A DNA stretch of 64,000 nt. Origin: Phlegmacium glaucopus. Taxonomy: Eukaryota; Basidiomycota; Agaricomycetes; Agaricales; Cortinariaceae. The translations under genes were made by a program, and so were the position numbers. The stretch covers positions 299,952 through 363,951 of the forward strand of contig MU130569.1 in assembly GCA_015039465.1 (NCBI GenBank), in the 5' to 3' direction. The notes beneath the pieces were generated by a model. The model searched no databases, had not been told where the DNA came from, and saw only the letters and a program-made list of their open reading frames with translations. Positions 10,372-20,678 of the stretch are shown here, piece after piece. Every line of letters starts with the position of its first letter. The first letter of the stretch is position 1.

Positions 10372-12760
10372 AAATTACATGAAATAGCTATTTTTAACCC
10401 ATATGCCAGTGTCATCACAACTTCCACAATGTTTGCTTCAACCTTTGAGCATGAAGCTGTCATTATCCAAAGAAATGAAGAAAAATGTTTCAAATATTTA
10501 CCTGCTCTTTGCAACTTTTGACAAATACCCACCCTTCCATCCAATTTTCCAAAATAATGTGAGTGATCTAATCAATTCCAATGCATTGGAGGCAGAGAAG
10601 CCTAGGGTTTTTTTTTGTTGGAAAATATCCTTTTTTTGTCTGACATATCCATTTTTGCCACAGAAACCCAAAAACCTAACCCAACTCATGAGCTACACTA
10701 ATAAGGGGCATTTAAGGTTTCTAGGTTTTCCTGGTTTCTGATTTCAAGGCCCTCGCAACCTAAAAACCCATAAAACCAACAAAAACTGGAAAATAAATTG
10801 ATGTCTATTATGAACCTTGGTTGGACCACTTATAGCTACTCATGTGTCAAAGAATCCACCGAGGTGCGTTTCCTGAGTTTGAATATGCAATCAGAATTGA
10901 TCAGAATGGAAACACAAGATAGTAAATTTGTTTTGGATTGTTTGTGACTATACCGTACCCTCTTCCACAACCTCACTGACCTCACGAAATCGTTTTTCGA
11001 GTTCTATTTTCGGTCAGAAACTTTCAGATTCAGGTTCTGTACATGCTGCCACCCCCGTAATTTAGTGGCGTTCAAAGCCATTCCAAGGACATCGGCTGCC
11101 AATCGTTTTTTCCGCGGCAAGTTTGGCCGTAGCATCCGAAAGTGGTAATTAGGTGTTGTGCACCATAATTTAAGTTTGGAAAACTATGTCGACGACCTTT
11201 ATTTATCACGGTCGTGTGAAGGGGATAGCTGGAGATAGTGTATTATTAATATCTACATCATAGATGAACAATCCCTGTCAAGGTATGCTGCGGTTGGATT
11301 TCGGAAAGAGAATCCGGTTTGTTTGGTATATATAAGAAAGAAGTTATAACCGTAGTACTGAATCCCTTTGATTTGCATCTTACCCAGAATATCTCATTAC
11401 ATCCCTCATGCAAGTCGACCTTCTCAAATCTCCAAGTAGTGTGTGATATGTAATTATCTACAGTCACTGATGAAGGCCTAACACAGCTTTCATGGGGTAG
11501 CTGCTCAGATCGACGAGATGGTGTCGTTGGCAACTGACGCTTTTGAGCAAGGCGCGTAACCACCATCCATTCGTCGCAGTCGTGCCGACATAAAATATCC
11601 ACCCAGAGCCTTTGATAAACACTATGACTGGGGGAACCCCGGAGTTGAAAGCTGTCCTATTTCGGTTGATTTTTCGTGCCGCTGCTCTTGAAGGAATGAT
11701 CTTCGTAAATCAAGACCCAGTGTCCCAGAAATTTCTTTCTGTCGGTGCCTGCTTCGGCCCAGGAACTAGATTCCTCGGAAGGTGAAACAATGGGTTGATT
11801 CTGACGCATTGCTTGGTTCTCAAATAAATAAATTAGTCAAGCACAATTTGAACTAGGAGCGGAAGAGTTCTTTGAAAGTTTGCCAGACGAGGCAAGGGAA
11901 TGGTGGGAGAAATTTGTAGGTCAAGCAGAATTGACTCACTATGTTTAGTTAAAAGGGGAGTCTCGTAGCGTAATCCGGCGCCGGCGAAGGTTGAAAATGC
12001 CACCCTTGGGAAAGATAAGGTGAGTTCCGCAATAATGCATTTGATAGTATGAAAATGCCGCCTGTCAAGGCCACAGCTAGCTGGTCCATAATTGTGATGG
12101 CAACATTGAAAACGGAGCAAGGAAAGGGACACGGAACCGTTCTAATGAAAGAAATCTGTCGAAGGGTACGTGCACTTAACGATAAAATGAATGCCAGGAA
12201 TATTGCTTACCGGTTAGTAACTTAGGTGCTGGAAGATAATTCGTTTATGCTTTTGAATGCAACTTCAAAGAATAACGTCAGTGAAATTTTAAAGCCGCAA
12301 AATGAAATTTTCACAGCGGATATTTTGAAGGTTGATTTCTACCAGAGGCTTGGGCTCGAAGTAGTCAGCACCAGCGAGTCAGTATCTTCATTTGGAACAT
12401 GGACGAACCACGCCATGCTACGGGATCCAAGGAAGACAGTTCCAAACTCGGGTGTGGAAGGGTGATATTTGTTGCGGGACACTAAATCAGTAGGTGTAGA
12501 CATGATCAACGTATTACATACAGACAATAAGTGACATCTATTGTTTCGCAACGTCTTCAGCGAACAATCCCATAAATTCCACAAACCTACCCAAACGTTG
12601 AAGGATGAAACTATATTCATGGTTCGGTGACCGAAGGTTCATAGTCGAGAAAGATCGGTTATCAGAGGTGAGGCCTATCTTCTACGGTGCCTCCAACAAC
12701 AGCGACGCCAACTTTCATCGTGCGGCAAAACATCGTTGACTCCCCTCCTACACCTGGCGT

Positions 12761-12855
12761 GTTTGTTTGGTCATGCACGTGATGGTTGAAATCTGCAGTA
12801 CGAGCATGCCAACCAAACAAAGACTACATCCTTACAGAGAATCTAAATTTCCCCT
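12761..12855 (+). repeat. Dispersed repeat copy 2, hairpin-ended
   Basis: Second copy of the 10273-10371 repeat. Here the inverted arms GTTTGTTTGG and CCAACCAAACAAA are better preserved. Confidence 0.6.
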
Positions 12856-13025
12856 CGTACGCCACTGATACTTAGCGACCGACGCACAGAGACGCACAGC
12901 CGTTCTTATGTCTCCAAGCGCTGGTGGAGCCCGCCCGCTGTTAACCCAATTTCGTAATGGAAGTTCGTTCCTGACACTATGATGCGTGTCACTCAATTTG
13001 AGCGTACCCCTATACGTGGAGCTTT

Positions 13026-13171
13026 AGAGGATTGCAATTTTCTAAGGTACGTCTTCATATCAATTCCTTCAGGTCAATTGAAATGCACCATATACTTCAG
13101 AGGATTGCGATTTTCTAAGGTACGTCTTCATGTCAATTCCTTCAGGTCAATTGAAATGCACCGTATACTTC
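13026..13171. repeat. 73-bp tandem duplication
   Basis: A 73-bp unit starting AGAGGATTGC and containing CTAAGGTACGTCTTCAT and CAGGTCAATTGAAATGCACC occurs twice head to tail with about four mismatches. It lies about 215 bp upstream of the membrane-protein start at 13387, so it may sit in that promoter. Confidence 0.85.
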
Positions 13172-13386
13172 ATAGCACTGCCATAGTGGCACTGTTCATC
13201 ATTTTCAAAGGTGGCATCTCGAGCGACAAGATCAGGGGAAGGTGAAGCTGTACAGAAAGACATCTTCTGATAGATTGATGTAAATATCAGCAAAACCAGG
13301 GGTCGGAAAATATAACGGGAAGGAAGGGGTAGTGTGCTTGATGAATACAATCTCACAGGCTCTGCCAGAGGCTTTGTTCATCCTTG

Positions 13387-15126
13387 ATGCGTCTTCCCAA
13401 CCTCTCAGTCGTTCTCGCCTTCCAAACAGCATCCTTGGTCACCCTAGTATGCGCTGCAAGGAACATCTCCATAGATGATCAAGATCCGCTCTTCGTGTAC
13501 ACCGGGACCTGGACGAGAATTATAGACGACATTAATCTGGATAAAAATGGGGGCCATAGGGTGACGCAGTCCTCAGATGCGTTTGCAACTATCACTTATA
13601 CCTGTGGGTATTTATTGCACCGGTCTAAACGTTTCAAAATCCCACGTCCTCAATTACTTTCCCCACCCTTCTATGTTAACTTTTACTTTTCGCTGGGATA
13701 ACTGAACTGAAAGAAATTTTGTCTACAGTCGCTTCAGTATATTTCCTATCGGCATTATGGCCTTACAAGGTTACCACCGACTATGGGATTGACGGAAGTA
13801 CACCGATCAAAGTGGACATGCAGGACCATTCACAAAGTGATCCAGGAGACGGTACGCCCACAATAGCTTCAAGAGTGGTTGGACAGTGGCTCAGTACTGT
13901 TAATCAACAACATACGATTCATATAACCGTCCCACCGGGCGACCAATATGCTGTAGTTGATATGTTCATGTAAGTCGTCGGACGGAAACAAATTGAGATG
14001 GTTGACTTATTTTAGATATGACTTAGTTTCGAAGTTCTCGATCCCTCGGATATCTCATCTACCACTTCTTCGACATCCACCACTAGCAGCACCCAGGCTA
14101 CGTCTGGGACCGGTACTACATCCACGCTGCAAGCCGGAAGTGCATCAACATCCTCATCGAGTGTGTCTCCATCCAGCTCCTCTTCCGGTTCACATGCCAT
14201 CTCGTTGTCAACTCAAGTACGAAACCTGATTATTGCTATGGCTGTTGTGGGTACCTTAGTCGCTCTCCTCCTTATCCTCCTCCTTTGGTGGTTCTGTATT
14301 CGCCGTAAGAATAAGAATAAACACGATGGAGATATGAATCCAACTACGCCCCACTATCAACACCCGACCGGCAATATGACTACTAACCCTTTTCCCGAAC
14401 AAGATGGGCGATTTGACGGTGATGCACAGAATAATCATGCTGGGGTGTTCACGGCGTATATGAGAGAAAGTCCTACGTTCGCTACTGGAAACGGCGCTAA
14501 TGTTCCTTTAACCGATCATACTGCGTCAATGAGGTATGGACATGCCTCAAGTCCTAGAGCTATGCAAAGGTATGGTTAATTCATTATTCTTTTTCACGCT
14601 TTCTGTATTTCTTCTTATTATCTATAGTAACAGTCTCCAACAATACCCCGACACCCTCAATTACTACCCCAATACATCGTCGCATAATGGTGTACCATCT
14701 ACATTCTATTCCCAAGGGACATCATCACCACCATTACCACCCTCGCTACCGCCACCGCTCATCGCACCACTACGTGTCCAAAATTCTCACGATCCCCAAA
14801 GACATCTTTCTAGGATGAGCAACAGCCCACCTATGTACACCCGCGATTCCGACACGTCTCCAGATTCATCCGTCATGTTAATGGGCAGGAATGATGCTAA
14901 TCCATTTGGGGACGAGTCAGGGAGGTTTATGACTGCGGCATCATCGTCAAATGGTGGTATGAATCATGGACTTTCTTCTCGAATACCACCGAATGCTCAG
15001 TATGCACCTGGGGCTGAGCCAGCTTACTCTGTGATACCAACGGTGATACCAGAAGGAAATAAAGCAAAGAATAGTGTTTGGGATGGTGGGTATCCCCAAC
15101 CAGTCAGATTTACACCTATCACGTAA
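13387..15126 (+). CDS. Secreted-ectodomain, single-pass membrane protein, function unknown
   Basis: Four exons, 13387-13603, 13729-13969, 14027-14569 and 14628-15126, give 499 aa. All introns are GT-AG, and exon 3 uses the second AG at 14025-14026 to keep frame. Residues 1-24 form a signal peptide. Residues about 25-155 make one beta-sandwich-like ectodomain with the pattern LFVYTGTW ... YFLSALWPY ... YGIDGSTP typical of a large basidiomycete family of unknown ligand. A Ser/Thr-rich stalk follows (about 158-215), then one membrane helix near 219-243 (AMAVVGTLVALLLILLLWW) ended by CIRRKNKNK, and a long polar cytoplasmic tail rich in Pro, Ser and Asn. The layout is that of a type-I surface sensor or adhesion protein. 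The gene at 59488 has the same plan with a doubled ectodomain. The role is inferred from architecture only. Confidence 0.88.
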
Positions 15127-15723
15127 AGACTTGTTGGACGACTATGCAAAACTTTATTTTTTATGATGAGCGATAGGAGATTTGAGATACATGTTTGTTA
15201 CTGTACTATAATAAAGTGGATTGCAGGCAGAATTCCTTGTTAATGGTGAAATAATGTGTCATTTGCGATATGAAGTAATGTTACTCGTTTCACCTTTTCA
15301 AATCAGTAAATTCAGAGAGACATTACTGAGGTCGGGTTTCATGACAATTTCGAACCCACCAATTTTAAATCCCTATATAAGGCATTGAAATAGAGCGGTT
15401 GCCAAGACCCAGAATACCAGCCACAGATTGTTTGCCATTCAACAAGTTGAACCTAATTCCGAAGAGCGATGGTATGTCCATGTCAGCCGAGAAACCTATT
15501 GAACCTTAGATCGACAGTCCCAGATCCTCAAAATCAACCTATTCTTGTAGCATTGATCATACTAGATCACTCTGAGAGTTTCCAAAAGGGCTGTACTTGA
15601 TCAAGATGGGCATTGTGTGATGGCGATTCGAGTGAGCTGAGATATTTCGTTCCTCAAAGTGCAGAGATCTACAAAACATAATAAGTATACCAACTACCAA
15701 CTATTTAACAGGTAGTTTCGAGC
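15127..15723. other. Gene-free spacer
   Basis: 3' flank of the membrane-protein gene. AATAAA-like ATAATAAAGT lies at about 15209 and may serve polyadenylation. Nothing else is recognised. Confidence 0.4.
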
Positions 15724-16059
15724 TTACAAACGAAACGCAACGACACCCAAACAATATCGAGCCCGCACCACCTGAGGTGGTATTAACCATGCAAAAGGCA
15801 AATCCTCCTTGTTCAACCGAAGCAAGCGACCTTCGAATGAGGCTAGCGCTCTGAGTACGTCGTTGCACCCAGTACTACTCACCAGTCCTTCTACATTGAC
15901 ACTGGTGTCCCCCGGTATATAGAACTCCCTCTCAAACCTGCGATTTTCAAGTAAATTTTCTGCTCGATTCTGCTTGGACGTCCCACGAATGATGTCATTG
16001 ATAATGGGAAAACTTGTCATTCCATGAACTACAATAATATCAGTAATGTTTTGGAACAT
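15724..16059 (-). CDS. Small open frame, hypothetical protein
   Basis: ATG at 16059 gives 111 codons to the stop at 15724. Composition is ordinary for a globular protein (charged N-terminal half, aliphatic C-terminus), with no signal peptide, helix or family motif seen. It faces away from the transporter pair. It could be a lone exon of a decayed gene. The call rests only on length and composition. Confidence 0.3.
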   Translation of the reverse strand: MFQNITDIIVVHGMTSFPIINDIIRGTSKQNRAENLLENRRFEREFYIPGDTSVNVEGLVSSTGCNDVLRALASFEGRLLRLNKEDLPFAWLIPPQVVRARYCLGVVAFRL

Positions 16060-16689
16060 CGACAACTTCTATAATCACCAACATGGGTGACGAAGATGGG
16101 ATAACTTTCGAAGTTCGTTTCACAATTGCGTGTGTCGATGGCAAAATGGTTATTAGCTAAGCCGGCTCAACAATTAGGCAATTTTTTCGTCGAAAATAAC
16201 TCATATGTAATGTTCATATCAGTTTTCCCGCAGCTAGATGGTTCTATATGGACCACAGAGGTCTATGGGTCCTGGATGTGGGTTAATCCATTTCCAGAAT
16301 ACTCCATTCTCATCACGCCACGACAGCTCCCGGTACCATTGGGAGCTATTGGGAGACTTCTACTACAGTCTACTACACACCGCAATCGAGACATCTGACT
16401 TGCGCGCCAGATCACACTCTGTAAAGGCACCTGCGTAAAATATTCATTCTAGTGGATCATTCTAGTGGATCCGCCCCCGCCATTTTCAAATGATAACTCC
16501 AGCTAACCATGGAAAGTCCCACCGACCCACCTACGGCTCGCAACAATGGGAATTTATGTGAACCATCTTTGAAGGCTTGTCTATATATAGCCTTTTATTC
16601 TCGCCAACCCTTAAGACCTCAATAGGTCGCCGACCATTTGTGAGATTATTTTTGTCTTCCGCTAAACCTTTTTTCCTTGCCAGGAATCA

Positions 16690-16851
16690 CCTGAACAGTA
16701 GTCAGCTGAAATAATTATAGGTTCTAGGAGGTTTAAAATCTACATTTTCATGCTCCCATGGGATTTAGCTTCGTCTCGTCCTCTCTCTCTCTTCCCTTCC
16801 CACAGCTTTCTCGAACCTGATCCCTCTTACCACTAGTTTTAGCGATCCCTC
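16690..16851 (+). promoter_or_regulatory. Upstream block shared by both acetate-transporter genes (copy 1)
   Basis: Stretches such as AATCACCT.AACA, AGGTTCTAGGA, CCATGGG.T and TTCGTCTCG.TCTCT recur in the same order before the second gene (about 18690-18855). A TATATATA lies further up at 16581-16588. The shared block was duplicated with the gene or kept by selection, so common regulation is likely. Confidence 0.6.
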
Positions 16852-17946
16852 ATGTCTGTTGAAAAGGCCGCCGGGTCTGAAGAGAAAATGGCAGAAATTC
16901 CCCAGATGCGTCCATCACGGATAGCGAATCCCGGCCCTGCGTATGTCCCTCGTCCTCTACTTCATTTCAGTGTCCCACTTCGACCTGACGTGACACCTTT
17001 ATAAATTTTAGCGGGTTATTTTCCTTTGCAGCGACTACATTCCTACTGTCCTTGTACAACGTCAATACCCGTGGGATTCATACCCCAAATGTCGTCGTTG
17101 GTATGGCTATGTTCACTGGTGGTCTCCTGCAATTCATCGCAGGAATGTGGGAGTTTCCAAGAGGCAACGTGTTTGGAGCTACAGGTAAGTTGATTATTTT
17201 AAAATTCAAAAGCTTTACATTTTTCTATCATTGTCTCCTACCTCGTAACACCGTTCCTTCCTGTTTCCTAAAGGAAATGGAATTGGAGGACAACACTTCA
17301 TCATTCCAGCTTCAAACACTCATAATCCGTTAAAAAGAGAGTTATCTTATCTGAACTCTGACTCCCTCAATCGTAGCTTTCGCTTCTTACGGCTGCTTCT
17401 GGATGTCCTATGCCGCCATCCTCATCCCAGGAACCGGAATCGTAGCTGCATACACTGATCCACAAGAATTAGCAAACGCTATTGGATTATACCTCGTAGT
17501 TTGGCTCATGTTGACTCTTATGCTCCTGTACGTATATCTGCTCCATTTATCTTCCCCTTTCCTTGATATCTATGATTTTTTCCTTGTCGGCATCGTTCTT
17601 CCTCTCTCTAACTACCCACCTACGCTGAACTAACGACATCTATCTCCCATCAGCCCATGCGTAATACACAAGAGTATCTCTTTCACAATCCTCCTCGTCC
17701 TACTCGCAGTTGCATTCATCCTTTTAGCTGTTGCTGAATTTATGGGTAAACCAAGGCAAGCTAATTCTAACTCGCCTTCATTCGACCAGCTACTAACTGA
17801 ATTTGATCTTCTATCTCTATAGTATCACCAAGGGAGGAGGAATTGTGGGTATCATGACGGCACTCGTAGCTTACTACATTGCAATGAGTGATATCCTGGC
17901 AGCGGAAGATCGGCCCATCGTGAGACTCCCTCAAGGGAATTGGTAG
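16852..17946 (+). CDS. GPR1/FUN34/YaaH-family acetate transporter, paralogue 1
   Basis: Five exons (16852-16940, 17012-17184, 17377-17527, 17654-17755, 17823-17946) encode 212 aa. The family signature near the first helix, NPGPAGLFSFA (residues 26-36; consensus NPAPLGLxxFA), is present. Six hydrophobic segments follow, with conserved GCFWMSYAAILIPGTGI and DPQELANAIGLYLVVW. Family members carry acetate or other short monocarboxylates across the plasma membrane and are often induced on acetate. The fourth intron begins with GC (AAG|GCAAGC) and ends TATAG; no GT donor in that stretch keeps the frame. It is followed head to tail by a paralogue with the same intron sites. Exact substrate is inferred from family. 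Confidence 0.93.
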
Positions 17947-18689
17947 TTATAGGCGGCTTTCCAAAATTTCAATTCATGTATAACTTGGAATTTCATACCG
18001 ATTAAAATACTAGTAATAACACACGTTTTGAATCTGCACCTCTGTCTTTTGGAACAATAACTACAAAATTTTGAGAGAATACGAAGAAATCTTAGTATAC
18101 ATCGGGCTGAGAACTTGTTTGAAATTTCTTGACTGCTAATAATCTAAAAAAAACTATAGAGATGCCACGGCTACCGGCAATTTTTTGATGCTGGGGTGCC
18201 ATACATGCCGCTATAATACTATTACTAGAGTGGGTTAAACTTAAACTCGGCGCTGTCCGCGCTTGTCCGCGCCGTCACTACGCATGCTTCAGATAAACAT
18301 TGTACTATTTGTAGACATGACTTATTATCACGTTATTCTGAGCAGAAATCTATTTATGAAAGTGCGAGCCTGTGCGCGCGGTTTCAAATTTGACCATATT
18401 GTCGCTAGAGCGCGCAACGTCGGAGATGCTTTCCCCGGCCGGCGGTGCACGTGCACCGACCGAATCGGACAGACTGTCGGAAAATGTATGAGTACTCTCT
18501 GAACTAACAGCAGCATTGTTCACAATATCCATACTACTTTTGGTTCAGGTCATGGTTTCATGTCAGATATTCTAAACCAAACATTTTCTAGTATTTCTAT
18601 TGTCGAACTTCAGCTGCATTTCTTTTTTTCGTGTTTCATATTTTCGTGTCCGTTAAACTTTTTGCCTTGGATTTTTTTCTTAACAACAA
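17947..18689. other. Spacer between transporter paralogues
   Basis: No gene is seen. 18245-18280 has GCGCTGTCCGCGCTTGTCCGCGCC, written here as a GC-rich direct repeat of TGTCCGCGC, unlike the AT-rich surroundings. 18430-18470 has CCGGCCGGCGG and GTGCACGTGCAC, a 12-base palindrome containing an E-box-like CACGTG core. These may be regulatory or part of a small insertion. Confidence 0.45.
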
Positions 18690-18855
18690 TCACCTAAACA
18701 AAGTCGACTAGCGTACTTTTAGGTTCTAGGATTCAGTTTATAATCTCCATCTTGTCGCTCTGCCATGGGGTGTTTGATTTCGTCTCGCTCTCTATCTCTC
18801 ATTCTGTCCGACAGCTTTTTTGAACACCCCAATTCTTTTCCTCTTTGAGCCCGTG
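18690..18855 (+). promoter_or_regulatory. Upstream block shared by both acetate-transporter genes (copy 2)
   Basis: Matches the block before the first paralogue: AATCACCTAAACA, AGGTTCTAGGAT, CCATGGGG and TTCGTCTCGCTCTCT in the same order and at about the same distance from the start codon. Confidence 0.6.
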
Positions 18856-19991
18856 ATGTCTAACGACAAGGTCACCGACTGTGAGCAGAACGGGAAAGAA
18901 TCGGCGCAGATAAATCCATCGAGAATAGCTAATCCACCCCCTGGGTCTGTCCCCTGTCCTTTCCATCTCTCTTCATTCTATTTACCTGACATGACACCTT
19001 TGTAAACCATTTTCTCTAGCGGTGTATTCTCCTTCGCAGCCTCCACACTCCTACTAGCCTTATTAATCGTCCGTACACGTGGTATAAGTATTCATACTGT
19101 TGTTGGGATGGCTATTTTCGCCGGTGGTCTCTTGAAATTCATTGGAGGAATGAAGGAGCCCCCTAAAGGCGTCATATTTGGAGCCACAGGTAAGTTAGGT
19201 CGTTTTGAAAGTCAAAAAAAAAAAAACTTGTACACTTTTCTACAATCATGGATCCCCCTCCTACTCGTACTAGTAGCGCCATTCCCTCCTAAAGAAAACG
19301 AGAAAAGAACTCAGAAACGATACTTTATCATTCCAGTTCCGAGCGCTTTTATACGTCATATCCGCTAAAGAAAAGAATTATTGTTTCTGGACTGACTCCC
19401 CTCAATTGTAGCTTTGGCTTCTTACGGCTGCTTCTGGATGTCCTATGCCACCATTCTTATCCCAGGATCAGGAATCATCACAACTGCATACTCTGATCCA
19501 CAAGAATTAGCAAACGCCATTGGATTGTATCTCGTAGTTTGGTTCATGCTGACCGTGATGCTCATGTTACAGTGTGTATACGTTCTGTCTTTCTTATTGA
19601 CGATTTTTCCTCATCGTTGTTCGCTCTCTCTCTCTCACACCTCCTATTTACGCTGAACTAATGACACGCTCTCCAAATAGCCTATCTGTAATACGCGGCA
19701 ATCTCTCTCTCACCCTCCTCCTGAGTGTCCTCTCAGTATCGATTATCCTTTTAACTGCAGCTGAATTCATGAACAAATTAATGCAAGTCCATTTCAATCC
19801 GCCTTCATTGGACCTATCCACTAACTAAATTCTAATCTTCTTTCTTCGATATCTCCATCACCAATCACAGTCTCGCCCAGGGAGGAGGAATTGCGGGTAT
19901 CATAACGGCTCTCATAGCTTACTATATTGCAATGAGTGAACTTCTGGCGGACAATAACCCTGTTATGAAGTTCTCTCAAGGTATCTGGTAG
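18856..19991 (+). CDS. GPR1/FUN34/YaaH-family acetate transporter, paralogue 2
   Basis: Exons 18856-18944, 19020-19189, 19412-19571, 19681-19782 and 19871-19991 encode 213 aa. Exon 1 and exon 4 are the same length as in paralogue 1 (89 and 102 nt). The signature reads NPPPGGVFSFA, differing from the usual NPxPLGL at the Leu. Conserved ILIPGSGI and DPQELANAIGLYLVVW are present. As in paralogue 1, the fourth intron starts with GC (AAT|GCAAGT) and ends CACAG; the downstream GTCC would break the frame. Two diverged tandem copies suggest separate induction or substrate range, which the sequence cannot show. Start chosen as the first ATG in frame with the conserved N-terminus. Confidence 0.92.
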
Positions 19992-20678
19992 GATGGGCGT
20001 AGCCAGTAAATGACACGCGTTTTGAATACACAAAATGAAGTAATTATTGTGCATACAGTATTAGGAGAACGAAATAATCCTAAACAATAATACGAAGAAC
20101 AACGACCATATTATGATATATAAATTACTTTAAAAGAAGTACCCACATTATCGTTACCGTGCTGTCCCAAGATTAAGCCAAAACCAAGGGGTAGGGAATA
20201 AATTACGAAGAAAGGAGGTGGGCCGGTGTAGGATGTAGACGAGATCCTCGTCATTGAATTATTGGAAAGGTAAGTCGTATCGTAAGGAAGGCCGGACGAG
20301 AACGAAGCGAGATGAAAAGAGCGTGGTGGATACCAAACAGGGCATAAATGTCCGTGTGCAATAAATGCATGTGGGTGTCGTGTCGGCTTTCCACCAAATG
20401 AGTGCGATTCCTGAAAGCAAGGGCTATTGGGAGGATGAATGGGATATTAAACGGATGGTAGTCGAACAAAGATATAAGAAAACATAGAAAAAGAAAGCAA
20501 GATAAGGTGGATCAGGTTCATTAAAAGACGAGGTCGTAATAACAGAGAAAGTATAAAAAACAAAATGAAAAACAGAAATGGAAGAAAGAAACCGTCGAGA
20601 TGGGTATAAGAGGTATCGCATTTATTGTTGACGCGGTGTGAAGTATAGTTTGCACTCCATCGCAGCCGGAAAGATGAC
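19992..20678. other. Convergent intergenic spacer
   Basis: Lies between the 3' ends of the second transporter (plus) and the P450 (minus). No gene is seen. Minus-strand frames over 20251-20621 are shadows of AAG/GAA-rich sequence. Confidence 0.45.

Larger units (their letters stand above)
10102..13025. other. Gene-free degenerate region
   Basis: No gene is called. 10550-10790 is rich in AAAACCTAA/TTAGGTTTT words in both orientations. Frames at 11258-11602 and 11833-12132 (minus) and 12226-12465 (plus) are open for 80-115 codons but show no family motif and do not join into a model; they may be remnants of one old gene. A dispersed repeat pair is listed separately. Confidence 0.4.
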
